Below the pieces are notes generated by a model, which did no database searches, was not told the DNA's origin, and saw only the letters and a program-made list of their open reading frames with translations. The translations under genes and the position numbers were made by a program. From Candidatus Melainabacteria bacterium (GTDB lineage: Bacteria; Cyanobacteriota; Vampirovibrionia; Obscuribacterales; Obscuribacteraceae), in the NCBI GenBank assembly GCA_013288645.1, contig JABDBL010000005.1:1-64000 (forward strand): 64,000 nucleotides of DNA, given 5' to 3'. Positions 9,024 through 16,982 of this stretch are shown here, one piece after another; positions within the stretch are counted from its first letter, which is position 1; each line of letters starts with the position of its first letter.

Positions 9024-10646
9024 TTATCTTCCTTTCGTTGATTGCCCTATCAGCTCTATTCGTTGTGTGCTAGTCATGCGATTTTTCGTGATTACCAAAT
9101 TTGCTATATCTAAAATGAGCACCACCTCTCCAGAACCTATAATACTCGAGCCGGCGAAATAATTGTTCTGCCGAATGAGCCGGTTCAAAGGTTTAATCAC
9201 GATTTCTTGTGTGCTAAGCAAGGCATCCACTATCAACCCGAACTTTTCGTCGCCGCGCTTGATTACGACAATGGGTTGGCTCTCCTCGAGCGCCTTGGGT
9301 ACATTAAGGAGGTCGCCTAGGCGGGTGAGCGGAATCTCTTCTCCTTCGAGCACAATTGCCTCGTACTCTAACATCCCTTTGATGTCCTGGCGGCTGACAG
9401 TCACCAATCGCTCGATCGCAGCAGCAGGAACTGCGTACTTTTGGCCCTCGACTTGCACAAAGAGAGTCCTGATGATGGCAAGAGTGAGCGGAATCTCGAG
9501 TGTGAAGGTTGTCCCTCGCTTGGGTTCGGAGCTTACTTTCACACTGCCCCCGAGAGACTCGATTTTCTTTTTAACAATATCAAGGCCAATTCCTCTGCCT
9601 GAGATTTTAGTCACCTTCTTAGTGGTGCTGACACCTGCAAAAATTAACTCCGCCACTTCTGCTTTCGTAGCGTCCAGGCGAATGACGCCGCGGGCGACAC
9701 CAGCCTTTTTGATCGCTTCTAAATCAAGACCAGCCCCATCATCTTTCACCTCGACGATTGCAAGCTCTTTGCTTCTTGAAGCCGTCAACCGAATCGTCCC
9801 GTAAGGGGGCTTACCCGATCGCTTCCTCTCTTCTGGTGTCTCGAGTCCGTGGTCCAGGGCATTGCGTATGAGATGGACAAGTGACTCACCAATCTCATCC
9901 ACCACGGTCCGGTCAAGCTCAATATCACTGCCTTCCATTTCTAAGTTGACCTGCTTTGCCTTTTGTTTGGACAGATCCCGCACCATCCGATTGAAAAGGT
10001 TAAAAACAGATCCGATTGGCACCATCCGAGACTGCATCACATTGAACTGAATTTCCGTAACCAGTCTGCCTAAGTTCTCGACTGTTGCGGTGAGTTCGGG
10101 ATTATCGAGAGTCTCCTTAATCTGATCTAGGCGCAAGCGCGTAGTCAGCAACTCCTCGGCTAAATTCATCAAGAGATCCAGTCGCTCAACTTTCACTGGT
10201 ACAATTTGCATTCTCTCAATGCCTTGAGTTGATTTAGGTTCAGCTGAAGAGAGTCTCTTAGCTTGTTTCCCGCCCGCTGTGAGGTTTTCCAAGCGCTCAA
10301 CCAATGCCTTGGTCACGAGCTCTTTATCACCCTTGCCAAGCACTTCCAGGCTCGCTGCCAACATATCAAAACCCTGAAACAAAATATCCACCGAGTCCTC
10401 AAGCACACACTTTTTGTTTTTGACTGCATCAAATACGTCTTCCAGTGCATGTGCCAAAGACTCCATCTCGTTCCAATTTGCCGTACCGGCAATCCCCTTT
10501 AAAGTGTGCAGACTCACGAGGCATTGGCTCAAGAATTCCGTGCGCGCCGGATTCTTTTCAAGTGCAAGAAGTGCCTGATTCATCAACTCCAGATGCTGCC
10601 TGGATTCAACGAGGAAAACTTCTAGATGTTTTTTGATAACTACCAT
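9024..10646 (-). CDS. cheA: CheA-like histidine kinase (Hpt, dimerisation, HATPase, CheW-like domains)
   Basis: LHTLKGIAGTA Hpt; HLIRNALDHGLETPEERKRSGKP; GRGIGLDIVKKKIESLGGSV; C-terminal CheW-like region. Confidence 0.93.
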   Translation of the reverse strand: MVVIKKHLEVFLVESRQHLELMNQALLALEKNPARTEFLSQCLVSLHTLKGIAGTANWNEMESLAHALEDVFDAVKNKKCVLEDSVDILFQGFDMLAASLEVLGKGDKELVTKALVERLENLTAGGKQAKRLSSAEPKSTQGIERMQIVPVKVERLDLLMNLAEELLTTRLRLDQIKETLDNPELTATVENLGRLVTEIQFNVMQSRMVPIGSVFNLFNRMVRDLSKQKAKQVNLEMEGSDIELDRTVVDEIGESLVHLIRNALDHGLETPEERKRSGKPPYGTIRLTASRSKELAIVEVKDDGAGLDLEAIKKAGVARGVIRLDATKAEVAELIFAGVSTTKKVTKISGRGIGLDIVKKKIESLGGSVKVSSEPKRGTTFTLEIPLTLAIIRTLFVQVEGQKYAVPAAAIERLVTVSRQDIKGMLEYEAIVLEGEEIPLTRLGDLLNVPKALEESQPIVVIKRGDEKFGLIVDALLSTQEIVIKPLNRLIRQNNYFAGSSIIGSGEVVLILDIANLVITKNRMTSTQRIELIGQSTKGR

Positions 10647-10652
10647 GAAACC

Positions 10653-10688
10653 TTATAAGTTTTGTTTTTCAGATTTAGATTTTCGCAT
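10653..10688 (-). CDS. putative 11-codon leader ORF MRKSKSEKQNL upstream of cheA
   Basis: Minus strand: aaagaagattctATGCGAAAATCTAAATCTGAAAAACAAAACTTATAA; near-copy upstream of parA at 5767-5802. Confidence 0.4.
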   Translation of the reverse strand: MRKSKSEKQNL

Positions 10689-10743
10689 AGAATCTTCTTT
10701 AAGAATTAGTTTATGAGCATTATGAATTAGGTTTCAAGGATAG

Positions 10744-10985
10744 CGTCTGCGGGCTGTGCTGGCCGTCAACACCCATTGTCCGCTGTTCTGGTTCCTAGGG
10801 CGTGGCAAGGTGAAATACAACCCGGCGCTGCAGGCGCTGGTGCGGGCCAACCAGCGAACCCTTCTCACGATTGCCGAACAACCTCAGCTGGCCGTCGACT
10901 ACATCGCTACGTTCCTCGGCCCGGCTGACCCGTGATCAACTTTAGCGATATTACGAGCGCTACATCGGACCATACTTCGGAGTGC
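10744..10985 (+). pseudogene. GC-rich gene relic of unknown family
   Basis: Open frame without ATG: RLRAVLAVNTHCPLFWFLGRGKVKYNPALQALVRANQRTLLTIAEQPQLAVDYIATFLGPADP*; a second frame then reads RYYERYIGPYFGVLDTIWHPRE; much higher GC than flanks. Confidence 0.45.
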
Positions 10986-10991
10986 TCGACA

Positions 10992-11984
10992 CTATTTGGC
11001 ATCCTCGCGAAAATTAATTATGCCTTTTGCAGGTAGTGAGGGCAACATATCAAAAACCTGGTTAATAGTATGAACAAATAATTCTGGAGTCCGGTAGCCT
11101 TCAAAATAAGCAAGTGCTCTGCCATTTGCATTGAATATTGCCATACTAGGGACTGCACATTGTTTTACCTTCTCCACCACAGGTTCAGTTGAATATAGAG
11201 TAACATCCAATCTGACACAAATAAATTTGTCATTTAATAACTGTACGACTTTCGGATCGCTAAATGTTTCACGATCAGATTGCTGGCAACGCCAGAATGT
11301 GGATAAAAAGAAATAAACAAACACTAGTTTGTGCTCACGAGCTGCCAGTTTTTCGGCGGTCAGCAGATTGGTATGCCAAGTAAGAAGCCCGGCTTGTGTG
11401 GGAGCATCAGGTGCTGCTGAGTCCGGTGCGGTCCCCGTTCTTTCCATTTTCTGCCATTCTTCTAGTGAAACAGTATCTGATGCGGCTTTCCTCATTCGCG
11501 GTTGTGGCCAGTTCTTACTTTCTGGTATTGGACATGGGCATTTAGACTCAACTGAGGCAAGCCGACTTTTTATTTCTGAATCGTTTCTGATTAGTAAAGC
11601 AGCCCTATATTCAACTATGGCTCCCTGAAAATCATTATCATCCAAGCACTTATCACCCAGAGCAACCCGATCCTTAAAGTTATGCGGATCTTTACCTATA
11701 GCTGTGACCGCTTTATCTAGATTGATTTTGCTTCTTTCGTCATCCGGACAGCAAAATGAAGCCAGGTGCAAAAATTTTAGTGCCACAATCGGTCGTTTGG
11801 GCAGTTGCTGCAAGGCTATTTTGTTGTAATTATCTGCCATCTTTTGGTGAAAGTCACCAATATTCGGAACATCCGGAGCATCCGACATGTCCGCCGCGCT
11901 GGCCGGGATGACTCCATAAACTATAAGATTAAAAATAACTGCAACACTGATTATCTTATGATTTATTCTTAGCATTGCCACCAT
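10992..11984 (-). CDS. exported TPR-like plus thioredoxin-fold protein
   Basis: Signal peptide; KLVFVYFFLSTFWRCQQSDRETFSDPKVVQLLNDKFICVRLDV resembles thioredoxin_7/DsbD-gamma-type sequences. Confidence 0.65.
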   Translation of the reverse strand: MVAMLRINHKIISVAVIFNLIVYGVIPASAADMSDAPDVPNIGDFHQKMADNYNKIALQQLPKRPIVALKFLHLASFCCPDDERSKINLDKAVTAIGKDPHNFKDRVALGDKCLDDNDFQGAIVEYRAALLIRNDSEIKSRLASVESKCPCPIPESKNWPQPRMRKAASDTVSLEEWQKMERTGTAPDSAAPDAPTQAGLLTWHTNLLTAEKLAAREHKLVFVYFFLSTFWRCQQSDRETFSDPKVVQLLNDKFICVRLDVTLYSTEPVVEKVKQCAVPSMAIFNANGRALAYFEGYRTPELFVHTINQVFDMLPSLPAKGIINFREDAK

Positions 11985-12337
11985 CTATAATGTCTTCAGA
12001 ACATTTTACCCTTGCCTGAGAATAGAACACTAAGCTACATTGTACCCTGCTGTCTACGGTTTAAAACCCAATTACTACTATAGGTAGTCGTATCCGATAA
12101 TCCTAGATCTGGCGTGAATAAACCCTCTCACGCTAAAAGTACCGATAATGGATTCTCTAAAAAAATAATTACAGCCAAACATACCAATGCTCAATCTAAA
12201 AAGTAGATTTGCGATAACGTATCAATATTTGTCTAAAGACAATGCAAAGTATCCACCAAATAGTTCGTCAAAGGCACTTGTCTTGATTTCAGCGATGAAC
12301 GATCCGGTATTAGTAAGACTTTCTGTCCACAAAATAA

Positions 12338-12359
12338 AAATGGTAGAGGCGGCGAGAAT
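12338..12359. repeat. direct repeat of the tmRNA 3' end (att-like), distal copy
   Basis: aaatggtagaggcggcgagaat vs aaatggtggaggcggcgagaat at 16401-16422 (21/22). Confidence 0.75.
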
Positions 12360-12379
12360 TTTGAGTATCCATTAGTATG

Positions 12380-13246
12380 TTATGCAGTTTTTAGTTGGGA
12401 TAATAAAGATTCGAAGAATTGTTTTGACCAGACGTTTGTTGCCATAGGATCTTTTAGGAATGGCTGTATATCTTTTTGGGCTGCAGCGATATTTAACTCG
12501 GCAAATTTTTTTTGCAACAGCTCATGTAAATCTTTGGCGTGCATAGGCTTTTTGGCTGTCCATCCTCCAGACTGTCTAAGTCTTTGCTCTAAATGATTTA
12601 GATGTACAGGTGTACTGCGTCCAATAAACCAAACAAAATCATAATAGTCGCGCCCTTTTACTCTATTTTTCCAGCTTCTTTGAAGTATGGCGTGGATTTT
12701 ACCCGCAAATAAATCTGTTTCCTTATAACTTTTTACTGCAAAAGGAATTGGCTGCAAAAGTGTTTTTGCTTCTGTTTCGAAACCGCTTGGCGGATCTATA
12801 TCTACTTCGAGTTTGATACTCATAACTTTATTATTCTGAATCAATCCTAGCTTACTGCTAGGCACAGAAATTTTTAAAAGATGTTCTTTTGTTCCTGCTT
12901 TAACAAAAGCAGATTCAATAGGAGTTTGGACATTTTTATTTTTTCCTTCTACGTTTACATTGAAACCCATTCCATTAAGTTCAGCTTCTATGGCTTTTAA
13001 ATAAGGACTTAAACTGAAGTTCTTCTGTCGTTCTAAGAGCGAGAAATCTAAGTCTTCGGAAAAGCGATCAAGTTGATAGAGAATGCGCAGAGATGTGCCA
13101 CCATAAAAGGCAGCATGTTCAAAAAATTTGGATCGCCACAGTCCAAGAAGAGCTACTTCTTGCATAATTTCTTTGAGTGCGTTTTCATAGTCTTGTGTGC
13201 TTACGCATTTATAACGGGCTAACATGGACTCTATTGCCGGATTCAC
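12380..13246 (-). CDS. abiEii: AbiEii-type nucleotidyltransferase toxin
   Basis: FYGGTSLRILYQLDRFSEDLDFSLLE motif; ATGA-overlapping AbiEi partner. Confidence 0.85.
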   Translation of the reverse strand: MNPAIESMLARYKCVSTQDYENALKEIMQEVALLGLWRSKFFEHAAFYGGTSLRILYQLDRFSEDLDFSLLERQKNFSLSPYLKAIEAELNGMGFNVNVEGKNKNVQTPIESAFVKAGTKEHLLKISVPSSKLGLIQNNKVMSIKLEVDIDPPSGFETEAKTLLQPIPFAVKSYKETDLFAGKIHAILQRSWKNRVKGRDYYDFVWFIGRSTPVHLNHLEQRLRQSGGWTAKKPMHAKDLHELLQKKFAELNIAAAQKDIQPFLKDPMATNVWSKQFFESLLSQLKTA

Positions 13247-13875
13247 AGGACCTCCAAAATGCGTTCAATATTCTTGTTGCGGTAATACTTATTTAGTCTC
13301 CGTAAAACATCAGGATTGAATTGCTTCCACTTCTGCCGATCGATGCGCAGATCTGATTCAAGAAATTCTTGAATATCTAAATTTTGATCGTTTCTTATTT
13401 TATTGAGTACAATATAGTCACAAATAGCTTTTTCAGGCGATGCTATTAAAATAGGATGATGTGGATCGACCCAGATTTGTTCAATCCCGTGAGGATATTT
13501 TTCTGCTCCTAAGTAACGGTAATTGAATTGTCCTAATGGTGTATCGAACTCTTTGTCTCTATTGGGAGTAACACTGGTAATTATTTCGACACGCTCAGGT
13601 ATTAGCCGATGATAGGACAAAGCATACTCGAGTGAAATGCATGATGGTCCGTAGATAAGATTAGCGAGAACTTCCTTGCATATAGGAGCTTGATTATATT
13701 CTGGACTAAAAGTGTAAAGCCCCTTTTTGACGCGAATTATAACGCCGGCCTTGATTAGTTCATTGATCTTTTGTCGCACACCAGAATAGGAAGACAATGC
13801 ATCTGTAAGAAGCGTATAGTCAAACTCTTCGGAGGGAATGGTTTTTCTCAATTGAAACGTGTCTAATTTTGACAT
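13243..13875 (-). CDS. abiEi: AbiEi-type antitoxin/transcriptional regulator
   Basis: N-terminal winged-helix-like region, KGLYTFSPEYNQ, YIVLNKI; directly upstream of abiEii. ATG at 13875 preferred over the TTG at 13890. Confidence 0.75.
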   Translation of the reverse strand: MSKLDTFQLRKTIPSEEFDYTLLTDALSSYSGVRQKINELIKAGVIIRVKKGLYTFSPEYNQAPICKEVLANLIYGPSCISLEYALSYHRLIPERVEIITSVTPNRDKEFDTPLGQFNYRYLGAEKYPHGIEQIWVDPHHPILIASPEKAICDYIVLNKIRNDQNLDIQEFLESDLRIDRQKWKQFNPDVLRRLNKYYRNKNIERILEVL

Positions 13876-13883
13876 ATAATATT

Positions 13884-13973
13884 TAACCAATAAGTTAGAT
13901 ATATTCTAACATACTGGTTAAATATTTAGTAAATTCTAGCCAATAAGTTAACTAAAATCTAACATACTGGCTA
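13884..13973. promoter_or_regulatory. two tandem 37-bp imperfect inverted repeats, candidate AbiEi operator
   Basis: TAACCAATAAGTTAGATATATTCTAACATACTGGTTA (13884-13920) and TAGCCAATAAGTTAACTAAAATCTAACATACTGGCTA (13937-13973); outer arms covary. Confidence 0.75.
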
Positions 13974-13987
13974 AGTATGGTAAGCCT

Positions 13988-14191
13988 TTAAAACGAAGAT
14001 CGGTCCATTGCATCAAAAGTTTTGATTATTCTAGGTCTCAATAACGAAATACCAGATTCGGGCTCATTAAGGGGACGAACTTTATTTCTACGCACAAAAT
14101 CAACAGCTGCAACCGGCAAGGATACTTCTGCTGGTAGCCTGAAAATTATTCTAATAATCGGCTCATTTGTAGCTAAGCTAACAAGGCTCAT
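13988..14191 (-). CDS. hypothetical protein, small
   Basis: 67-aa ORF overlapping the end of the upstream ORF. Confidence 0.4.
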   Translation of the reverse strand: MSLVSLATNEPIIRIIFRLPAEVSLPVAAVDFVRRNKVRPLNEPESGISLLRPRIIKTFDAMDRSSF

Positions 14192-14553
14192 TAAACTGTC
14201 TTAGATTGAACAAATCCGGCAAAAACTACTTTTTCTGGTAAGAAATCATTTGCATCATAGTCAGTATAATAATCTGGTTTGCCATCAATAGTAAATGACA
14301 TAATGTGCTGCCAACCGTCAACAATCCAAGTTAGATAAATATCCCCGTTCGGTGTTAACCGCATCTTCGGTTGATCAAGATTTAAATGACTTGCACATTT
14401 GGACAAAAATTCTTTTGTGTTTTTAACAGCCAAATCTGAAGGCAGCGATTCATCTTCTTCCAGGTTGTCCTTCGCTTGCGACAAAATCAAATCAAGACCT
14501 TTGTAAATCTTGTTAACCCAATCATCGGATATTCGTTCTTTAATTGTGCTCAT
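14191..14553 (-). CDS. hypothetical protein
   Basis: 120-aa acidic ORF, ISDDWVNKIYKGLDLIL...WIVDGWQHIMSFTIDGKPDYY. Confidence 0.6.
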   Translation of the reverse strand: MSTIKERISDDWVNKIYKGLDLILSQAKDNLEEDESLPSDLAVKNTKEFLSKCASHLNLDQPKMRLTPNGDIYLTWIVDGWQHIMSFTIDGKPDYYTDYDANDFLPEKVVFAGFVQSKTV

Positions 14554-14799
14554 AATTTAATTTTATATTACTGGACGGTATTATGACATTATTGTGCATG
14601 ACTACTGGATGGACAAATAATAATGGATTGGCCCATGCCAAATCAAACAAACTTGGACATCAATTAGCTTGATGCGCGCATGTACGGCAATTGCAAGCAG
14701 TACAAATCCTAAATGAAAACCATACATTAATGATTACTGCGATACCCAAAGAATATTGTCGGGAATAAATGAAATGTACCGACGACGAGAGAAGCAGAT

Positions 14800-15882
14800 A
14801 TGTTTGAACGCTTTACCAAAAGAGCAATAAAAGTGAAAATACTGGCACAAGAAGAGGCTAGACGACTAGGTTATAAAACAGTCGGGACTGAGCATTTGCT
14901 GCTTGGACTGATAAGAGAAGGTTCTGGCATCGCTGCTCATACCTTGAAGAACGAAGGCGTAAAGCTGGTTGTTTGCCGAAAAAAGATAGAGGCAATAACA
15001 GGCCGGGGTAGTGACTTCCCAAATGACCTGCCTGACACAGAAGATAAATTTAACTGGGCGATCCACCGGGCAAGGACAGGAAAAAGTGGTGACTTCCCCA
15101 GCCAGCTCCAGCATCAAGAAACATCTTACCCAGAACCCTCAAAAGTTGTGTATTATAACTTCAACGAAGAAGCTAACGCAGCGATGAAGCTGGCTTCTAT
15201 GTTTGCAGAAAAGGGTCCGGGAGGTATTATCGATACGGAAGATCTCCTGGTCGGCATTTTGGAAATGCGTGATAATTCTGCCATCAAAGCACTGTGGCAA
15301 TGTGACGTAGATCCAGTTAAAATCTGTACCGAATTGATAGCCAAGACACTGGAACTCAAGGTAACTAGTGGTGTGAATAAACAAGAACTGGAAAGCAAAA
15401 TGGCACAGTTTGTTCGTCAGATATGGGAGTACGGGCTGATATTTTTGCTACTGGTGACAATCGGTATATATTTACTTTTCCCACATTTGCCTGGTCTTGT
15501 ATTCAGTGGCACGCTAGTAGATGCTTTCAAATTGGCCTTGATCATTTACCTTTGCGAATGGGTGATAACGCCACTGCTTGGCGTGATAACTGCACTTGGA
15601 CTATTATCTCAGTTTCGTTTAAAGCTTGAAGAGTTTAACGTCAAGCTCCTGAAACAAGGAGGCAAAAAAGACCATCGCTCCTGGAAATTAAAATTAGCAG
15701 TGCGATTTAGTATCTGTTTCTTTATTTCATTAGCTGCTTTTACCATAATTAGTAAGTTAGACGTTAGTATGTTGCGGATCAATTCTTTGTATGCTTCACT
15801 ATATGCGGCGGCCATCGTTGCAATAATCGCACTAGTTGAAGATCTGTTTTTCTTGGGAAGATCACGTAACAAGAAAGCTTGA
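14800..15882 (+). CDS. Clp N-terminal (Clp_N) domain protein with C-terminal transmembrane region, no AAA+ module
   Basis: MFERFTKRAIKVKILAQEEARRLGYKTVGTEHLLLGLIREGSGIAAHTLKNEGV; second Clp repeat ANAAMKLASMFAEKGPGGIIDTEDLLVGIL; then several hydrophobic helices. Confidence 0.85.
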   Translation: MFERFTKRAIKVKILAQEEARRLGYKTVGTEHLLLGLIREGSGIAAHTLKNEGVKLVVCRKKIEAITGRGSDFPNDLPDTEDKFNWAIHRARTGKSGDFPSQLQHQETSYPEPSKVVYYNFNEEANAAMKLASMFAEKGPGGIIDTEDLLVGILEMRDNSAIKALWQCDVDPVKICTELIAKTLELKVTSGVNKQELESKMAQFVRQIWEYGLIFLLLVTIGIYLLFPHLPGLVFSGTLVDAFKLALIIYLCEWVITPLLGVITALGLLSQFRLKLEEFNVKLLKQGGKKDHRSWKLKLAVRFSICFFISLAAFTIISKLDVSMLRINSLYASLYAAAIVAIIALVEDLFFLGRSRNKKA

Positions 15883-15917
15883 GATTACAGTCTAGCTTAG
15901 TATAAAGGATAATTATT

Positions 15918-16364
15918 GTGAGCATTTCGAAATCGCACGATGATGAACCGGACAAGCAAGAACTGACCCCAGAATTGCAATTGGAACCAGCCCATGGCGG
16001 CCCTGGCGGGACGGGTAAAACAGCCATCGGTGCTGGAACAGGTGGTGATGAACATAAACCCAAGCCTAAACCATCATCTATTCCGCGTAGCCCAAGATGG
16101 TTTACTATGATATTTCCGTTGGCTCAACTATGTATGAAAGCTTATCTATCAAGGTTGGCACCAAGCCGAGCACGAGCGTTCTGCAATAAGGCTAAGCTAA
16201 CGGATGATCAGCTTACAGTACTCCATCTGCGGTGGCATGTGAATCTTAATTTGGAATGGGCACATAAGATTAACGGAGACACCATTAAACATATTGCTAA
16301 TACTGAATCGCAAGTTGAAGAAGAGGCAGTCTGGAGATTATGTCTTTGCTTATGTCGACACTAA
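15918..16364 (+). CDS. hypothetical protein
   Basis: 148-aa ORF with low-complexity N-terminus. Confidence 0.4.
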   Translation: MSISKSHDDEPDKQELTPELQLEPAHGGPGGTGKTAIGAGTGGDEHKPKPKPSSIPRSPRWFTMIFPLAQLCMKAYLSRLAPSRARAFCNKAKLTDDQLTVLHLRWHVNLNLEWAHKINGDTIKHIANTESQVEEEAVWRLCLCLCRH

Positions 16365-16400
16365 GGTATCCAGCATCAGGGCTTTAAGTGTCATAGATAT

Positions 16401-16422
16401 AAATGGTGGAGGCGGCGAGAAT
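16401..16422. repeat. tmRNA 3'-end copy of the direct repeat (proximal att-like site)
   Basis: aaatggtggaggcggcgagaat; matches 12338-12359 at 21/22. Confidence 0.75.
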
Positions 16423-16798
16423 CGCACTCGCGTCCAAAGTAACCGAGAGGCAAATCACTACAAGCTTAGTTCAGTATTTATCCAGTTGCCTTGCGGCCCG
16501 CTGGTTTAGGTCTGAACGACCATCCGGGATTGCAATTGTGTCTTAGGACAAGCTATGAACTGCTAATTTCGCTTGTCAGCAACCACCATTTTTTACCTAA
16601 TGAATGCGGGTAGTCAGGCTCTCATTAAGTTTCGCGGCCTAAGGTTAAAGTTAGGCAGCCACGCGCTCAGCGCGTGGTGCGAAAGTCAAAGTGTTATCTT
16701 TGGCATTTATTGTTTTTTGCCCAGTTTTTTAACGCGGTTCTAAGCAACCTCGGCTTGCAACTTACCAAACAACCACCCTGTCGAATCTAAACGCCCCC
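16404..16798 (-). ncRNA. ssrA: transfer-messenger RNA (tmRNA)
   Basis: 5' GGGGGCGTTTAGATTCGACAGGG; 3' ...CGATTCTCGCCGCCTCCACCA; 7-bp acceptor pairing; tag frame 16704-16651 encodes AKDNTLTFAPRAERVAA-stop. Confidence 0.93.
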
Positions 16799-16982
16799 AT
16801 GTGTTGTATGGAAAAGAAAGCTATTCAATTTTCAGTGTGCGATTTTCAGACTACTGTCTGGGCCAGACTTTTGATATGTAATGGCTACAATTCATCTAGC
16901 AGAGAACATTATAACAGATTATAGCTAGCCCTTGATAATTGGCGTAAAATCTTAAAGAATGGGCCCTAAAATATTTGTAGAA

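Noticed and set aside
12187-12375. 62-aa ORF spanning the distal ssrA repeat
   Set aside because: Overlaps the att-like repeat, no recognisable domain, no RBS; likely spurious.
12338-16422. An integrase gene inside the ssrA island
   Set aside because: No ORF in the interval shows tyrosine or serine recombinase motifs; the island is called integrase-less on this basis only.
16294-16509. 71-aa ORF (INGGGGENRTRVQSN...)
   Set aside because: Runs into the tmRNA 3' region on the opposite strand; GGGGENRTRV is a translation artefact commonly produced by tRNA/tmRNA 3' ends.
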